Source: Spirochaetota bacterium
GTDB lineage: Bacteria > Spirochaetota > Spirochaetia > Treponematales > Rectinemataceae
Assembly (NCBI GenBank): GCA_029265615.1
Contig: JAJUIB010000024.1
Span: forward strand, 1-34,184
Reading direction: 5' to 3'
DNA: 34,184 nt
The notes beneath the pieces were generated by a model. The model saw only the letters and a program-made list of their open reading frames with translations. It searched no databases and was not told the DNA's origin. Positions 7,215 through 15,694 of the stretch are shown piece after piece; the first letter of the stretch is position 1, and every line of letters begins with the position of its first letter. The position numbers and the translations under genes were made by a program.

Positions 7215-8192
7215 TTACCAGCGGATGGCCTGGGCTCCGTAGGTGAGCCCGGCGCCAAAGCCGACAACCATCACAAGATCGCCCTTTTTGAGGAGACCCT
7301 TCCTGTCCATCTCGTCGAGGGCGATGGGGATGCTCGCGGCGGAGGTGTTCGCGTATTCCTCCATGTTGAGGTAGAACTTGTCCTCGGGGGCGCCGAGGCG
7401 CTTTGCCGCGGCCTGGACGATGCGCTTGTTTGCCTGGTGAGGCACGATCCAGCGGAAATCCTCAAGCCGATAGGCTGCGCTGTGGAGGAGCCGTTGAACG
7501 AGGACGGTGATCGTCTTTACGGCGAAGTTGTAGACGTTCTGACCATTCATCGCGATTTTCGGCACGAGCGGCGCGGCACGCTCCATGCTCGCGATGCGTT
7601 CCTCCTGTATGAGGTAGAGATCCTTGTGCCCCGACCCTTCCGCGCCAAGGACGCTTGCGATGATGCCGCGTCCCGGTTCTTCGATGCGCGAGAGCACGGC
7701 GGCGCCCGCCCCGTCGCCGAAGAGGACGCAAGTTGCGCGGTCCTGCCAGTCGACGATGCGCGAAAGCGTTTCGGCGCCGATGACAAGCGCATGGCGGGCC
7801 TTGCGCGCCTCGAGCATCGCGGAAGCAGCGTCGAGGGCGTAGATGAATCCCGTACATCCGGCAACCACGTCGAAGGCGGCGGATCCATAGGCGCCGATCT
7901 TGTCCTGGACGATGCAGGCGGTCGAGGGGAAGCCGAAATAGTCGGGTGTCGCGGTGGCGACGACGAGGAGGTCGAGCTCCTTTGCGCCTATCCCTGCACG
8001 TTCAAGCGCTTGCCGCGCGGCCTCCGCCGCAAGATCGCTCGTCTGCGAGCCGTCCGCGGCAAGGTGCCGGGCCTTGATGCCCGTGTGCGAGACAATCCAT
8101 TCGTCGGTGGTGTCGACAAGCGCCGCAAGCTCCTCGTTGCGCAGTCTGCGCTCGGGTATGTGGACGCCGGTCGATCGTATGATTACCGCCAT
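7215..8192 (-). CDS. fabH: 3-oxoacyl-ACP synthase III (initiating condensing enzyme)
   Basis: FabH starts fatty-acid synthesis by condensing acetyl-CoA (or a branched acyl-CoA) with malonyl-ACP. The length (325) is standard. The Cys-His-Asn triad is C113 (VVAGCTGFIYAL), H252 (IVPHQANKRIV) and N282 (EEYANTSAAS), and TTDEWI near residue 28 is a family hallmark. ATG 8192 follows GGAGG. It is the first gene of the operon fabH-fabF-fabZ-fabV, with a 10-base gap to fabF. The operon lacks acpP, fabD and fabG, which must lie elsewhere. The promoter and two inverted-repeat operators directly upstream are described separately. Confidence 0.95.
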   Translation of the reverse strand: MAVIIRSTGVHIPERRLRNEELAALVDTTDEWIVSHTGIKARHLAADGSQTSDLAAEAARQALERAGIGAKELDLLVVATATPDYFGFPSTACIVQDKIGAYGSAAFDVVAGCTGFIYALDAASAMLEARKARHALVIGAETLSRIVDWQDRATCVLFGDGAGAAVLSRIEEPGRGIIASVLGAEGSGHKDLYLIQEERIASMERAAPLVPKIAMNGQNVYNFAVKTITVLVQRLLHSAAYRLEDFRWIVPHQANKRIVQAAAKRLGAPEDKFYLNMEEYANTSAASIPIALDEMDRKGLLKKGDLVMVVGFGAGLTYGAQAIRW

Positions 8193-8202
8193 GTGACCTC
8201 CA

Positions 8203-8225
8203 TGACATTACTTTTGATAATGTCA
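8203..8225. promoter_or_regulatory. Operator 1: inverted repeat after the fab transcription start
   Basis: TGACATTA (8203-8210) and TAATGTCA (8218-8225) form a perfect 8-bp inverted repeat with a 7-base spacer. It lies between the predicted start of transcription and the fabH ribosome binding site, a place where a bound repressor blocks elongation. The same half-site recurs in operator 2. Confidence 0.65.
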
Positions 8226-8234
8226 ACGTGGTAT

Positions 8235-8262
8235 AGGATACGAAATTGTGCCTCAATGTCAA
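8235..8262 (-). promoter_or_regulatory. Sigma70-type promoter of the fab operon
   Basis: On the minus strand a perfect -35 TTGACA (8262-8257) and a -10 TATCCT (8240-8235) are separated by 16 bases. The expected transcription start is near 8228, giving a leader of roughly 35 bases before fabH. Confidence 0.7.
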
Positions 8263-8271
8263 GATGACATT
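8255..8271. promoter_or_regulatory. Operator 2: inverted repeat over the fab -35 box
   Basis: AATGTCA (8255-8261) and TGACATT (8265-8271) form a perfect 7-bp inverted repeat with a 3-base spacer that contains the -35 TTGACA. A further half-site AATGTC is at 8289-8294. The half-site matches operator 1, but the spacer differs by 4 bases, so the protein must tolerate different spacing or bind half-sites. It does not match the FapR, FabR or FabT consensus I know. Confidence 0.6.
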
Positions 8272-8309
8272 TTTGAATACTCTGTAAAAATGTCGCATGG
8301 TTATGCTAT

Positions 8310-8337
8310 AAAAAACCGCGCGGCAGGGCCGCGCGGT
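8310..8337 (-). terminator. Rho-independent terminator of the opp operon
   Basis: On the minus strand ACCGCGCGGC (8337-8328) pairs perfectly with GCCGCGCGGT (8324-8315) around a 3-base loop, and T runs over 8315-8310. It lies about 45 bases after oppF and separates the opp operon from the fab promoter. Confidence 0.9.
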
Positions 8338-8382
8338 GTTCTCCTTCCTTCGTGTGCGAAATGGACAGCTCCCAAGTCGCCT

Positions 8383-9318
8383 TCAGCGGTTCTGCGCCTC
8401 CGCCTGCCAGCGCTTCACCTCCTCCTCTGAGCCGAGGACGAAGTGGCCTGGCTCTGCTTCGCGCCAGGCGGGCGGCATACGCGCATAGTCGTGCGCCGAT
8501 GGGTCGTAGACGACAAGCCGCTTCGAGCGCTCGATCTCGGGGTCGGGTTCCGGGACCGCGGAAAGCAGCGCACGCGTGTAGGGGTGGAGGGGGCGCGCAA
8601 AGAGCGCCTCCGCTTCCGCAAGCTCGACGAGACGTCCGCGGTAGATCACCGCGATGCGATCCGAAATAAAGCGCACCACCGAGAGGTCGTGGGCGATGAA
8701 CAGGTAGGTGAGGTGGCGTTCGCGCTTAAGCTTGTTCATGAGGTTGATCACCTGCGCGCGTATCGATACGTCGAGGGCGGATATCGGCTCGTCGGCGACG
8801 AGGAGCTCGGGGTTCATCACGAGTGCGCGGGCGATACCGATGCGCTGGCGCTGGCCGCCTGAAAACTCGTGGGGGAAGCGGCTTGCAACCTCCGGGGAGA
8901 GGCCCACGTCGCGAAGCGCCGTTTCAACCTTGGCCTTGCGCTCGGCCTCGGAGTGGAAGAGGCCAAAGTTGTAGAGCCCTTCGGAGACGATGTAGTCGAT
9001 TTTAGCGCGCTCGTTGAGCGATGCCATGGGGTCTTGGAAGATCATTTGCACGCGCTGTCGGAAGGCCCGCTCCCGCGCAGCGTCTAGGCGGCCGTCGACG
9101 CGTTCGCCCGCGAGAAAAATCTCCCCCTCACTCAGGGCTGTGATGCGGAGGATGGCGCGGCCGATTGTGGTCTTGCCGGAGCCGGATTCGCCGACTAGGG
9201 AGAGCGTCTCGCCGCGGCGGATGTCAAAGGACACGCGGTCCACGGCGCGAAAGTTCCTTCGTCCGCGCCTAAAGTCCACGGACAGGCCGCGAACCGAAAG
9301 GATGACGTCGTCGTTCAC
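8383..9318 (-). CDS. oppF: Oligopeptide ABC transporter ATP-binding protein OppF
   Basis: This is the second ATPase of an Opp/Dpp-type importer and powers peptide uptake at the cytoplasmic face of the inner membrane. Walker A is GESGSGKTT (43-51), the Q-loop is near 95, the signature is FSGGQRQR (152-159) and Walker B is LLVADEP (172-178) followed by the D-loop. The 311 residues fit OppF. Translation starts at GTG 9318 in a GTGA overlap with the oppD stop, behind a strong AAGGAGG. It is the last gene of the oppABCDF operon, with a terminator after it. Confidence 0.93.
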   Translation of the reverse strand: MNDDVILSVRGLSVDFRRGRRNFRAVDRVSFDIRRGETLSLVGESGSGKTTIGRAILRITALSEGEIFLAGERVDGRLDAARERAFRQRVQMIFQDPMASLNERAKIDYIVSEGLYNFGLFHSEAERKAKVETALRDVGLSPEVASRFPHEFSGGQRQRIGIARALVMNPELLVADEPISALDVSIRAQVINLMNKLKRERHLTYLFIAHDLSVVRFISDRIAVIYRGRLVELAEAEALFARPLHPYTRALLSAVPEPDPEIERSKRLVVYDPSAHDYARMPPAWREAEPGHFVLGSEEEVKRWQAEAQNR

Positions 9319-10412
9319 CGTGAGCCTCCTTGCGCGGCGTTTTTGGCCCCGCCTGCCACAGCGCTTCCTCTCCGTCTATCCGCGGCGAGTCGTTCGCGGA
9401 GGCGCTTGAGCGTCTCAGGGGGTTCAATCCGCGGCGCGCGCGGATCAAGGAGCCAGGTCTTGGCCCAGTGCGTCGGCGAGACATCGAATTCTGGTGGCTC
9501 TGCAACAAAGTCGACTTCGAGGGCGAGGGGGTTTCGGGGCGCGAAGGCGTCGCCCTTTATCTCCTTAAAAAGTGAGGGTGGCGTTCCCTTAATCGCATAG
9601 AGCTCCTCTCCCTTTATGCCGAGCTGCGGGAGGGATGCAAGAAGCGCCCAGGTGTAAGGTGCGCGCGGATCGCGGAATATCTCGTCCACGGTCCCTGCCT
9701 CGACAACCTGCCCCGCGTACATCACGGCGACGCGTTGTGCGATGTTTGCAACGACGCCTAGGTCGTGGGTGATGAAGAGCACGCTCATGCCGAGGTCGCG
9801 TTGGAGCGACTTAATGAGGTCGAGTATCTGGGCCTGGACGGTCACGTCGAGCGCCGTCGTCGGCTCGTCGCAGATTAGTATCTCGGGGCCGCAAGCGATC
9901 GCCGCGGCGATGACGACGCGCTGCCGCATGCCGCCTGAGAACTCGTGGGGGTATTGGCGGTAGCGCAGTTCGGGGTCGTGTATGCCAACCCGCTCGAGTG
10001 TTTCGAGCGCCGCGGTTCGCGAGGTCTTCCGGTCGAGGCCGCGGTGGAGCGCGGCGGTTTCTCGGATCTGCTCGCCCACCGTCTTAAGCGGATTGAGGGC
10101 GGTCATGGGATCCTGGAACACCATGGCGATGCGCTTGCCGCGGACTGAGAGCCAGTCCCGCTCGCTGCGGAATTGAGCAAGGTCCATTCCGTCGAAGCGT
10201 ATGGAGCCCCGCTCAATACGCCCGTTCTTGTCGAGCATGCCGAGAAAGGTCTTCGCAAACACGCTCTTTCCCGATCCGGATTCGCCCACGACGGCGAGCG
10301 TCTCGCCGCGGCAGAGTTCGAGCGAGGCACCGCGGAGCGCCGCAAGGCGTCGGCCGCGCAGGGTGAAGGAGACTTCGAGGCCCTCGGCCGTGAGGATTGT
10401 GGTCTCGCTCAT
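9315..10412 (-). CDS. oppD: Oligopeptide ABC transporter ATP-binding protein OppD
   Basis: This is the partner ATPase of OppF. Walker A is GESGSGKS (43-50), the signature FSGGMRQR (158-165) and Walker B ILICDEP (178-184). The C-terminal region after about 260 includes the oligopeptide-transporter domain, then runs into a long tail rich in Arg, Ala and Gly, making it 365 residues against the usual 320-340. It overlaps oppC by four bases at its start and oppF by four at its end, so the ATPase and permease subunits are translationally coupled. Confidence 0.93.
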   Translation of the reverse strand: MSETTILTAEGLEVSFTLRGRRLAALRGASLELCRGETLAVVGESGSGKSVFAKTFLGMLDKNGRIERGSIRFDGMDLAQFRSERDWLSVRGKRIAMVFQDPMTALNPLKTVGEQIRETAALHRGLDRKTSRTAALETLERVGIHDPELRYRQYPHEFSGGMRQRVVIAAAIACGPEILICDEPTTALDVTVQAQILDLIKSLQRDLGMSVLFITHDLGVVANIAQRVAVMYAGQVVEAGTVDEIFRDPRAPYTWALLASLPQLGIKGEELYAIKGTPPSLFKEIKGDAFAPRNPLALEVDFVAEPPEFDVSPTHWAKTWLLDPRAPRIEPPETLKRLRERLAADRRRGSAVAGGAKNAAQGGSR

Positions 10413-11341
10413 ACGTGGTTCCTCGGATCTGAGGCGTCAGAGAAGCGGTTACCGACGATATAGAAGGAGATCGTGATCGCGGAGAGCACGAGGGTCGGCC
10501 AGGTGAGCTGGTAGGGGTAGAGCATGAAGTTGTTCTTTCCCTGGTTCACGAGGTTGCCGAGCGAGACGGTCTCGACGGGGAGGCCGAGACCGATGAAGCC
10601 GAGAAAGACCTCCGAACCGATTGAATAGGGGATGGTGAGCGCGGCCTCCATGATGAGCACGCTCACGAGGTAGGGAAGGACGTTGCGCGTTATCATGCGC
10701 CACAGCGGGGTGCCGAGGCATCGCGATGCGATGTTGTACTCGGCGTCGCGTATCGTGAGCACCTTGTTCCGTACGAAGCGTGCGATGCCGATCCACCCCG
10801 TGGAGCAGAGTGCGACGACGATCGTCCAGAACCCCGGTCGCATTATGTACGCAAGGAGGATAAGGAAGACCGTCTGCGGGATGTTGTTGAGCACGTTGTA
10901 GAGTTCGGTCATGAAGCGATCGAGCCGCCTCACATAGCCCCAGAGCGCGCCCGCGATCATGCCGATGCCGACGTCGAAGAGCGCGATGACGAGGCCGAGG
11001 AGCATCGAGGTCCGCGTGCCGTACCAGGTGCGCGCCCAGATGTCGCGCCCGAGCGCGTCTGTGCCGAAAAGGTGTTCGCGCGACGGCGGGGAATTCCAGC
11101 CTGAGGTGTCAAGGTTGACAAGGTTCGGATCGGTCGGCGAGACGATAGGGTAGAGGAAGCTCGCCCCCACGAGGAGGATGATGAGCGCAAGGAGCGCCAC
11201 GGAGACAGGGCTTCTGAGGAAGGTCCTCAAGGTGCTTCTCCAGTAGGAATACCGCGCATAGCCTGAAAGCTCCGCGGCGGCCTCGTCGAACCGTGCCGGT
11301 TTGAACAGCTCGGGGTTCACGTCGGGTATCGTGTGCCTCAT
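10409..11341 (-). CDS. oppC: Oligopeptide ABC transporter permease OppC
   Basis: This is an inner-membrane permease of 310 residues. The N-terminal cytoplasmic segment of about 45 residues precedes the first membrane helix (VSVALLALIILLVGASFLY). The HLFGTDALGRDIWAR segment after it is a hallmark of OppC/DppC. The EAA loop that contacts the ATPase lies in EYNIASRCLGTPLWRMITRN. Its stop overlaps the oppD start and its start overlaps the oppB stop, both by four bases. Confidence 0.93.
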   Translation of the reverse strand: MRHTIPDVNPELFKPARFDEAAAELSGYARYSYWRSTLRTFLRSPVSVALLALIILLVGASFLYPIVSPTDPNLVNLDTSGWNSPPSREHLFGTDALGRDIWARTWYGTRTSMLLGLVIALFDVGIGMIAGALWGYVRRLDRFMTELYNVLNNIPQTVFLILLAYIMRPGFWTIVVALCSTGWIGIARFVRNKVLTIRDAEYNIASRCLGTPLWRMITRNVLPYLVSVLIMEAALTIPYSIGSEVFLGFIGLGLPVETVSLGNLVNQGKNNFMLYPYQLTWPTLVLSAITISFYIVGNRFSDASDPRNHV

Positions 11342-12294
11342 GCTTCCCCTCCCTTCGTCCGCGCGTCCGCGAGCCTGATGCGGGGGTCAACCAGCGCCAT
11401 GAGGAGATCGCCCAAGAAGACGCCCGCCACGCCAAGCACGGCGTAGAGGAGGACAAGGGCCTGCACAAGCGGGTTGTCCTGCTGCCTGATGGCGTTTACG
11501 AGGAGCCCTCCCATGCCCGGGATGGAGTAGATGCTCTCGATGAGGAGTGAGCCTGCAATGGTGAGGAGGACCTGCTGCGGGAAGTACTGCACGAGCGGGA
11601 CAAGGGCGTTCCGGAGGATGTGGCCTCGCATCACGCGTCCGCGCGCTAGGCCCTTCGCGGTGGCGAACTTGACGTAGTCTCGGTTCTCCTCGTCGACCAT
11701 GAAGCGCCTTAGCCAGATCGCGTACCAGGCGATGCCCGAGAGGGCGAGGGATATGGTCGGTAGGATCCAGGAAATCGGTCTGTCCTCGTAGAACAGCATG
11801 GGCCAGCCGAGGAGTGCGGTCACCCACTGCTGGATAAAAAACAGCCAGATGAGGCTCGGTATGGCGCGCACGATTGTCACGTAGAGCGTGCCAAGTCCGT
11901 CAACGATGCTGTCTTTGTATCGCGCCATGAGAATGCCGAGGCCGAGCCCCAAGCCCATGCTGAGCGCGAGCGCGGCGAGCCCGAACCAGAGCGAGTAGGG
12001 CGCCTTGTCGCGGATGACCTCGAGCACGGGACTGCGGGGGTAGACGGTGATCGACCTCCCAAGGTCGCCTTTCGCAAGCCCGGACATGAAGCGGCTGAAT
12101 TGGGTGAAGGGGTCGTCAAGAACGCCGAGGTTGCGCAGGTAGGCCGTCCGCGCCTCCTTGTCAAGGCTGACGTAGTCCTCACGGGTGAAATAGCCGTTTT
12201 TCGGCATGAGCCTGAGGAGCAGAAAGACCGAGACGATGACGATCGCTACGGTAAGGAGCGACTGGCCGAGCCGCTTGACAATGTAGGAAAACAT
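11338..12294 (-). CDS. oppB: Oligopeptide ABC transporter permease OppB
   Basis: This is a 318-residue inner-membrane permease. It opens with MFSYIVKRLGQSLLTVAIVI, the usual OppB/DppB start and first helix. The EAA loop is in RDYVKFATAKGLARGRVMRGH (its first half only is quoted from the family's conserved block). About six membrane helices are visible. Relative to DppB it has the larger periplasmic region seen in OppB (approximately 35-90). It follows oppA with an 84-base gap that contains a strong hairpin, and overlaps oppC. Confidence 0.92.
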   Translation of the reverse strand: MFSYIVKRLGQSLLTVAIVIVSVFLLLRLMPKNGYFTREDYVSLDKEARTAYLRNLGVLDDPFTQFSRFMSGLAKGDLGRSITVYPRSPVLEVIRDKAPYSLWFGLAALALSMGLGLGLGILMARYKDSIVDGLGTLYVTIVRAIPSLIWLFFIQQWVTALLGWPMLFYEDRPISWILPTISLALSGIAWYAIWLRRFMVDEENRDYVKFATAKGLARGRVMRGHILRNALVPLVQYFPQQVLLTIAGSLLIESIYSIPGMGGLLVNAIRQQDNPLVQALVLLYAVLGVAGVFLGDLLMALVDPRIRLADARTKGGEA

Positions 12295-12327
12295 GGCACT
12301 CCCCGTCGGGTCGAGATAGGGAAAGGA

Positions 12328-12365
12328 CGGGCCCGGGCTTCCCCGTACGGGGAGAACCGGGCCCG
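12328..12365 (-). repeat. Double hairpin between oppA and oppB
   Basis: CGGGCCCGG (12328-12336) pairs perfectly with CCGGGCCCG (12357-12365), and inside it CCCCGTACGGGG (12341-12352) is self-complementary. No T-run follows on either strand. Such intercistronic structures after binding-protein genes are known to protect the upstream message and lower expression of the membrane genes; that role here is inference. Confidence 0.75.
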
Positions 12366-12378
12366 CGGCGGCGGAAGG

Positions 12379-14268
12379 CTACTTGGCGCTCGCCTTGCCG
12401 AGCTCTTTATAGAACTCGGCTCTAAGGCTCTCATACCGCTTCGCGGTTATGGGGTTCTTTTCGACGACCATGCCCTTGTACTTAAAGCGCGTGATACCGA
12501 AGCCGCCGCGCGGATAGGTGAAGGGCACGACCTTCGTGATCTGGTATGCGGTGCCGCCCATCACCCAGGGCAGGACATAGCAGCGGTCGATGAAGAGCGC
12601 CTCGGCCTTGGCGAAGGTCTTGTAGCGCTCCGCAAGCTTGGTCATGCCCATCGCGTCAGCGACGAGCTTGTCGAATTCGGGGTCGGAGTACTGCCCGTCA
12701 TTGATGCCGCCGCCCGTTATGAGGCGGGAAAGCTGCGCCGCGGGATCCGCGTAGCCGAAGCGGAAGTTGTCGTGGAGTAGGTCGAAGCGCCGCGGTTCGA
12801 CCGCTTCGGCGAACATATCGTCGATGACCTGGCCGATTGTCACCTCGATGTTTTCCTTGCCGAAGGCCTCTTCGAGCATCGCCTTAAGGAGGATTGCCCG
12901 CTTGGTCTCCACCGCGTCGGGGAGCGCAACGTAGACAAATTGGAGGGGGAGCTTCCCGTCAACCTTGAGCTCGGCTATCGGCTTGTAATCCACCACCCCG
13001 GGCGAGACGCCCTTGATGGCGCCCTTGCCGTCGGTGAGCTCGGCGAGCGCCTTTTTGAAATAGTCGCGCGCCTTCTGCTTGTCGTAGTAGTTGCCGGCGG
13101 CGCGGATTTCCTTGACGCCCGGATACTCGGTGTAATCGACACCCTTTTCGTCGAACACCTGCCCCTCGGGTACAACCGTATTGCGGAGGATCGCTGCGGG
13201 CTTGTAGGGATCATCGAGTTCGTTGAGCTTGACACGATCGATGCCATAGTAGAGCGCCTTGCGGAAATTGAGATTGTTGACGAAGGCCCTCCACTCGGGG
13301 TTCGCGGAGGTAAAATTCTGGACAAACCAATAGGTCACCGAATAGCGCGAGGCCGAGGGCGGATCGGAGTAGATGTACTGCGCCCACTTGGTCTTTTCGA
13401 GGGCTTTCACCTGGTCGGCGCCCAAGTTCGCCTGAGAGAGCTCGCCGCGCTGGAACATTGCCACTTCGACCGTCGGATCGACGACATACTGAAGGTTTAC
13501 GGTCTTGACGGTGATTTTCTTCGCATCCCAGTAGTGGGGGTTTGCCTTGAGCTGAATGAGTTTGGAGCGCTGCCAATCGGCGATGTAATACGCTCCTGAA
13601 TAGAGTAGCTTGTCCTTTGCAACGCCGAAGTCGAGGCCGACAGAGTCGAGGAACGCCTTTTCGACGGGAAGGAAGAGCTCCATGACAAGGAAGGAAAGGA
13701 AGTAGGGCGTCGGCCGCGTGAGTTTAAAGACAACCGTGTAGGGATCGGGCGCCGCTATGCCGACCTTGGAAAAGTTGGCAAGCGCTTCCGCCCGCGTCAT
13801 GTCCTTCTTTTTCCCGGCGTCGATGTCGACGAGGTCGTAGTAATAGCCGTTGAGTCCTACGATGAGCTTGCGGACGTCGCTTGAGAGGTTCTTGATGCCG
13901 TTTTTGGGGTCGGCGACATAGCGGAGTCCCTCGACAAAGTCATCGGCGGAAATCTCGTACGTCGTTTTTTGGCCGGTCGAATCGACCCAGGGGAGTCCCT
14001 TGCGTAGCTTGAACGTCCACTCGGTCATATCCGCATTCGCCGACCAGGATTCCGCGAGCGAGGGCACGAATTTGCCGAAACGGTCCTGTTCGACAAGCCC
14101 GTCCTGAGTGTTCGCCGCGATCCGCTGATCGGTGGTCGTCGGCGTATAGAAGTAGCGGAGGGACGAGCCCTCAGATCCATAGGTCGCATCATAGCGATCC
14201 TGGGCGCCCGCCGCTCCGAGTGCGGCGAGGGCGAGGACGATGCCGAGCCCCGCTTTCAAAGCCTTCAT
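12379..14268 (-). CDS. oppA: Peptide ABC transporter substrate-binding protein (OppA-like)
   Basis: This periplasmic solute-binding protein (629 residues, SBP family 5) delivers peptides to OppBCDF. The N-terminus is a signal peptide: KALKAG, a hydrophobic LGIVLALAALGAAG core, and probable cleavage after AGA (about residue 22). There is no lipobox cysteine, so it should be a free periplasmic protein rather than a lipoprotein. The family pattern around LVEQDRFGKFVPSLAESW (59-76) and the WTFKLRKGLPW strand is clear. ATG 14268 follows AAGGAGG. A sigma54-type promoter lies 70-86 bases upstream, and the gene follows the cyanophycinase-like gene by 93 bases. Context suggests aspartyl or isoaspartyl peptides as cargo, which the sequence alone cannot prove. 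Confidence 0.9.
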   Translation of the reverse strand: MKALKAGLGIVLALAALGAAGAQDRYDATYGSEGSSLRYFYTPTTTDQRIAANTQDGLVEQDRFGKFVPSLAESWSANADMTEWTFKLRKGLPWVDSTGQKTTYEISADDFVEGLRYVADPKNGIKNLSSDVRKLIVGLNGYYYDLVDIDAGKKKDMTRAEALANFSKVGIAAPDPYTVVFKLTRPTPYFLSFLVMELFLPVEKAFLDSVGLDFGVAKDKLLYSGAYYIADWQRSKLIQLKANPHYWDAKKITVKTVNLQYVVDPTVEVAMFQRGELSQANLGADQVKALEKTKWAQYIYSDPPSASRYSVTYWFVQNFTSANPEWRAFVNNLNFRKALYYGIDRVKLNELDDPYKPAAILRNTVVPEGQVFDEKGVDYTEYPGVKEIRAAGNYYDKQKARDYFKKALAELTDGKGAIKGVSPGVVDYKPIAELKVDGKLPLQFVYVALPDAVETKRAILLKAMLEEAFGKENIEVTIGQVIDDMFAEAVEPRRFDLLHDNFRFGYADPAAQLSRLITGGGINDGQYSDPEFDKLVADAMGMTKLAERYKTFAKAEALFIDRCYVLPWVMGGTAYQITKVVPFTYPRGGFGITRFKYKGMVVEKNPITAKRYESLRAEFYKELGKASAK

Positions 14269-14337
14269 GCCAGCCTCCTTGAAAAACTAGGTACGAAAGC
14301 CGCGCCGCATGCGCGTTGCACGGCCTGTGAACAGAAA

Positions 14338-14354
14338 TGCAGGAACCGTACCAA
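14338..14354 (-). promoter_or_regulatory. Sigma54 (-24/-12) promoter of oppABCDF
   Basis: On the minus strand TTGGTACGGTTCCTGCA fits the consensus YTGGCACGrNNNTTGCW at 12 of 14 defined positions, with exact GG-N10-GC spacing (GG 14352-14351, GC 14340-14339). Transcription would start near 14327, giving a leader of about 58 bases to oppA. A sigma54 activator gene lies in the same cluster, which makes chance less likely. Confidence 0.7.
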
Positions 14355-14361
14355 GTGGAGT

Positions 14362-15630
14362 TTAGGGACGATGAATCTCTATATCGATAGGCATGATGTC
14401 GACGATCACGCTCTCAAACGAGTAGCGGCCATCGTAGAAAAGCCGGGCGAAGGGCCTTCGCCCGGCTTCTGTCGCGCATGCTTCTACCGCGGCACAGGGC
14501 CAGGTGCGTCCGCAGCGGATTTCCCAGCCAAGCGGCCCCCTTCCGCCTGAGGGAAGCGGTCCTTCGCCGACAAGGAGGCCACGGACATAGCGAATGCCGC
14601 GCGTAGCATCCTCGAAGAGGAGCTCGGGCTTGTTGTCAAGGAGCATGCGTGCGGCGAACTCGGCAAGCCTTCCATAGGGCGAGAGGGGGCCCGTTGCCTC
14701 GGGGCCTTCGGTGGCAAAGGCCGCGTCTTCGACGGACAGCTCCTTCTTTGCGCCAAAATCGGCTTTCCCTGCAGCGCAATCCCAGCTGTCGCCCTCGCTG
14801 AGATAGTGAAAGACAACCCCCGTGATGCATAGCCGCGGCCCCGAGCGGGTGGGTACCATGCTGCGGCGAGCGTCGCGTGCATCGATAACATAGATGCCCC
14901 CCCTGCCGAGGACCTCGATGCATCGCGTGCCGCCTCGATAGACGAGTGCCGTCGCCTCGGCGATGCCAAAGGCGGGCCGGACGGCCTCTTCGCTCAGCGC
15001 AGCCTCGAGGAGGCGCGCAAAGCGGGCGCGCGCGTCAAAATGCTGGTCAACGATTCCTTCCGGAAAGAGGCCGAGACCGGGGAGGAGGTAGAGCGCCTCG
15101 GTCATCTCGGCGTTGCCCGGGCCTATAGCTCGGGGTAGGGCAAGTGTTCCGAAGCTTGTGCCTGCACCGATCATGGGATCGGACATCACCGCGGCGCCGG
15201 CGCTTGTGCCGCCAACCACGAGTCCGCCCGCCCGGTGCGGCCGCGCAGCACGCTCGCGCAGGAGGGCAAGGAGCGGCGAGTCCCTGCCCTGGTCATCTCG
15301 CAGCGCGGCGATGGTGAGATTCTGGTCGCCTCCCAGGATCCAGAGCGCGTCGGCTGTGCGTAGCTTGGCGATTTCGCTCTCGGCATAGGCGCCGCGCTCC
15401 CAGCCCGCTTCGACCTTCGACACAGCGAGGGTTTCGATGTGGGATGCCGCGACGCCCGCCTCGCCGAGCCAGCTACGAATCCGCGCCGTCTCCTGCGCCA
15501 TCCGCCGTGTTGCGCTTGCAAGGAGGAGGATGGTGGCCGTTTCTCCTCCTGCGAGTTCGACAAATCGCCGCATGATGGGGCCGCGTTCGAGCGTTTCCGC
15601 TCCACCGACGATGACAAGATCGCCCGCCAT
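14362..15630 (-). CDS. Cyanophycinase-like S51 peptidase with C-terminal extension
   Basis: Cyanophycinase (CphB) cuts the storage polymer cyanophycin to beta-Asp-Arg dipeptides; relatives in family S51 act on other aspartyl peptides. The nucleophile elbow is GTSAGA with S143. GGDQN (100-104) and DQHFDAR (195-201), which carries the family's conserved DQH, are both present, and the LSEGD strand (about 285) closes the known domain. No signal peptide is visible, so it should be cytoplasmic. The usual length is 270-300; here 422 residues, with about 130 unrecognised residues after the peptidase domain. It lies 64 bases after the sigma54 activator and two genes from the isoaspartyl dipeptidase. 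Alpha-aspartyl dipeptidase (PepE-like) activity is an alternative. The Shine-Dalgarno is weak (AAGG, 8 bases upstream). Confidence 0.8.
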   Translation of the reverse strand: MAGDLVIVGGAETLERGPIMRRFVELAGGETATILLLASATRRMAQETARIRSWLGEAGVAASHIETLAVSKVEAGWERGAYAESEIAKLRTADALWILGGDQNLTIAALRDDQGRDSPLLALLRERAARPHRAGGLVVGGTSAGAAVMSDPMIGAGTSFGTLALPRAIGPGNAEMTEALYLLPGLGLFPEGIVDQHFDARARFARLLEAALSEEAVRPAFGIAEATALVYRGGTRCIEVLGRGGIYVIDARDARRSMVPTRSGPRLCITGVVFHYLSEGDSWDCAAGKADFGAKKELSVEDAAFATEGPEATGPLSPYGRLAEFAARMLLDNKPELLFEDATRGIRYVRGLLVGEGPLPSGGRGPLGWEIRCGRTWPCAAVEACATEAGRRPFARLFYDGRYSFESVIVDIMPIDIEIHRP

Positions 15631-15694
15631 GGTTACCGCCTTGAAGAATTGGATTTTGTTGGCTATATGGATTCAAAAAAACCAATTTCAGCCA

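Noticed and set aside
7205-7267. Upstream in-frame extension of fabF into fabH
   Set aside because: It would overlap the fabH coding end; ATG 7204 has a good AAGGAG and gives the family's normal start.
15631-15694. Sigma54-like promoter before the cyanophycinase-like gene (TGGCTGAAATTGG on the minus strand)
   Set aside because: The spacing between the GG and the downstream element is two bases too short and GC is replaced by GG; co-transcription from the iadA promoter is simpler.
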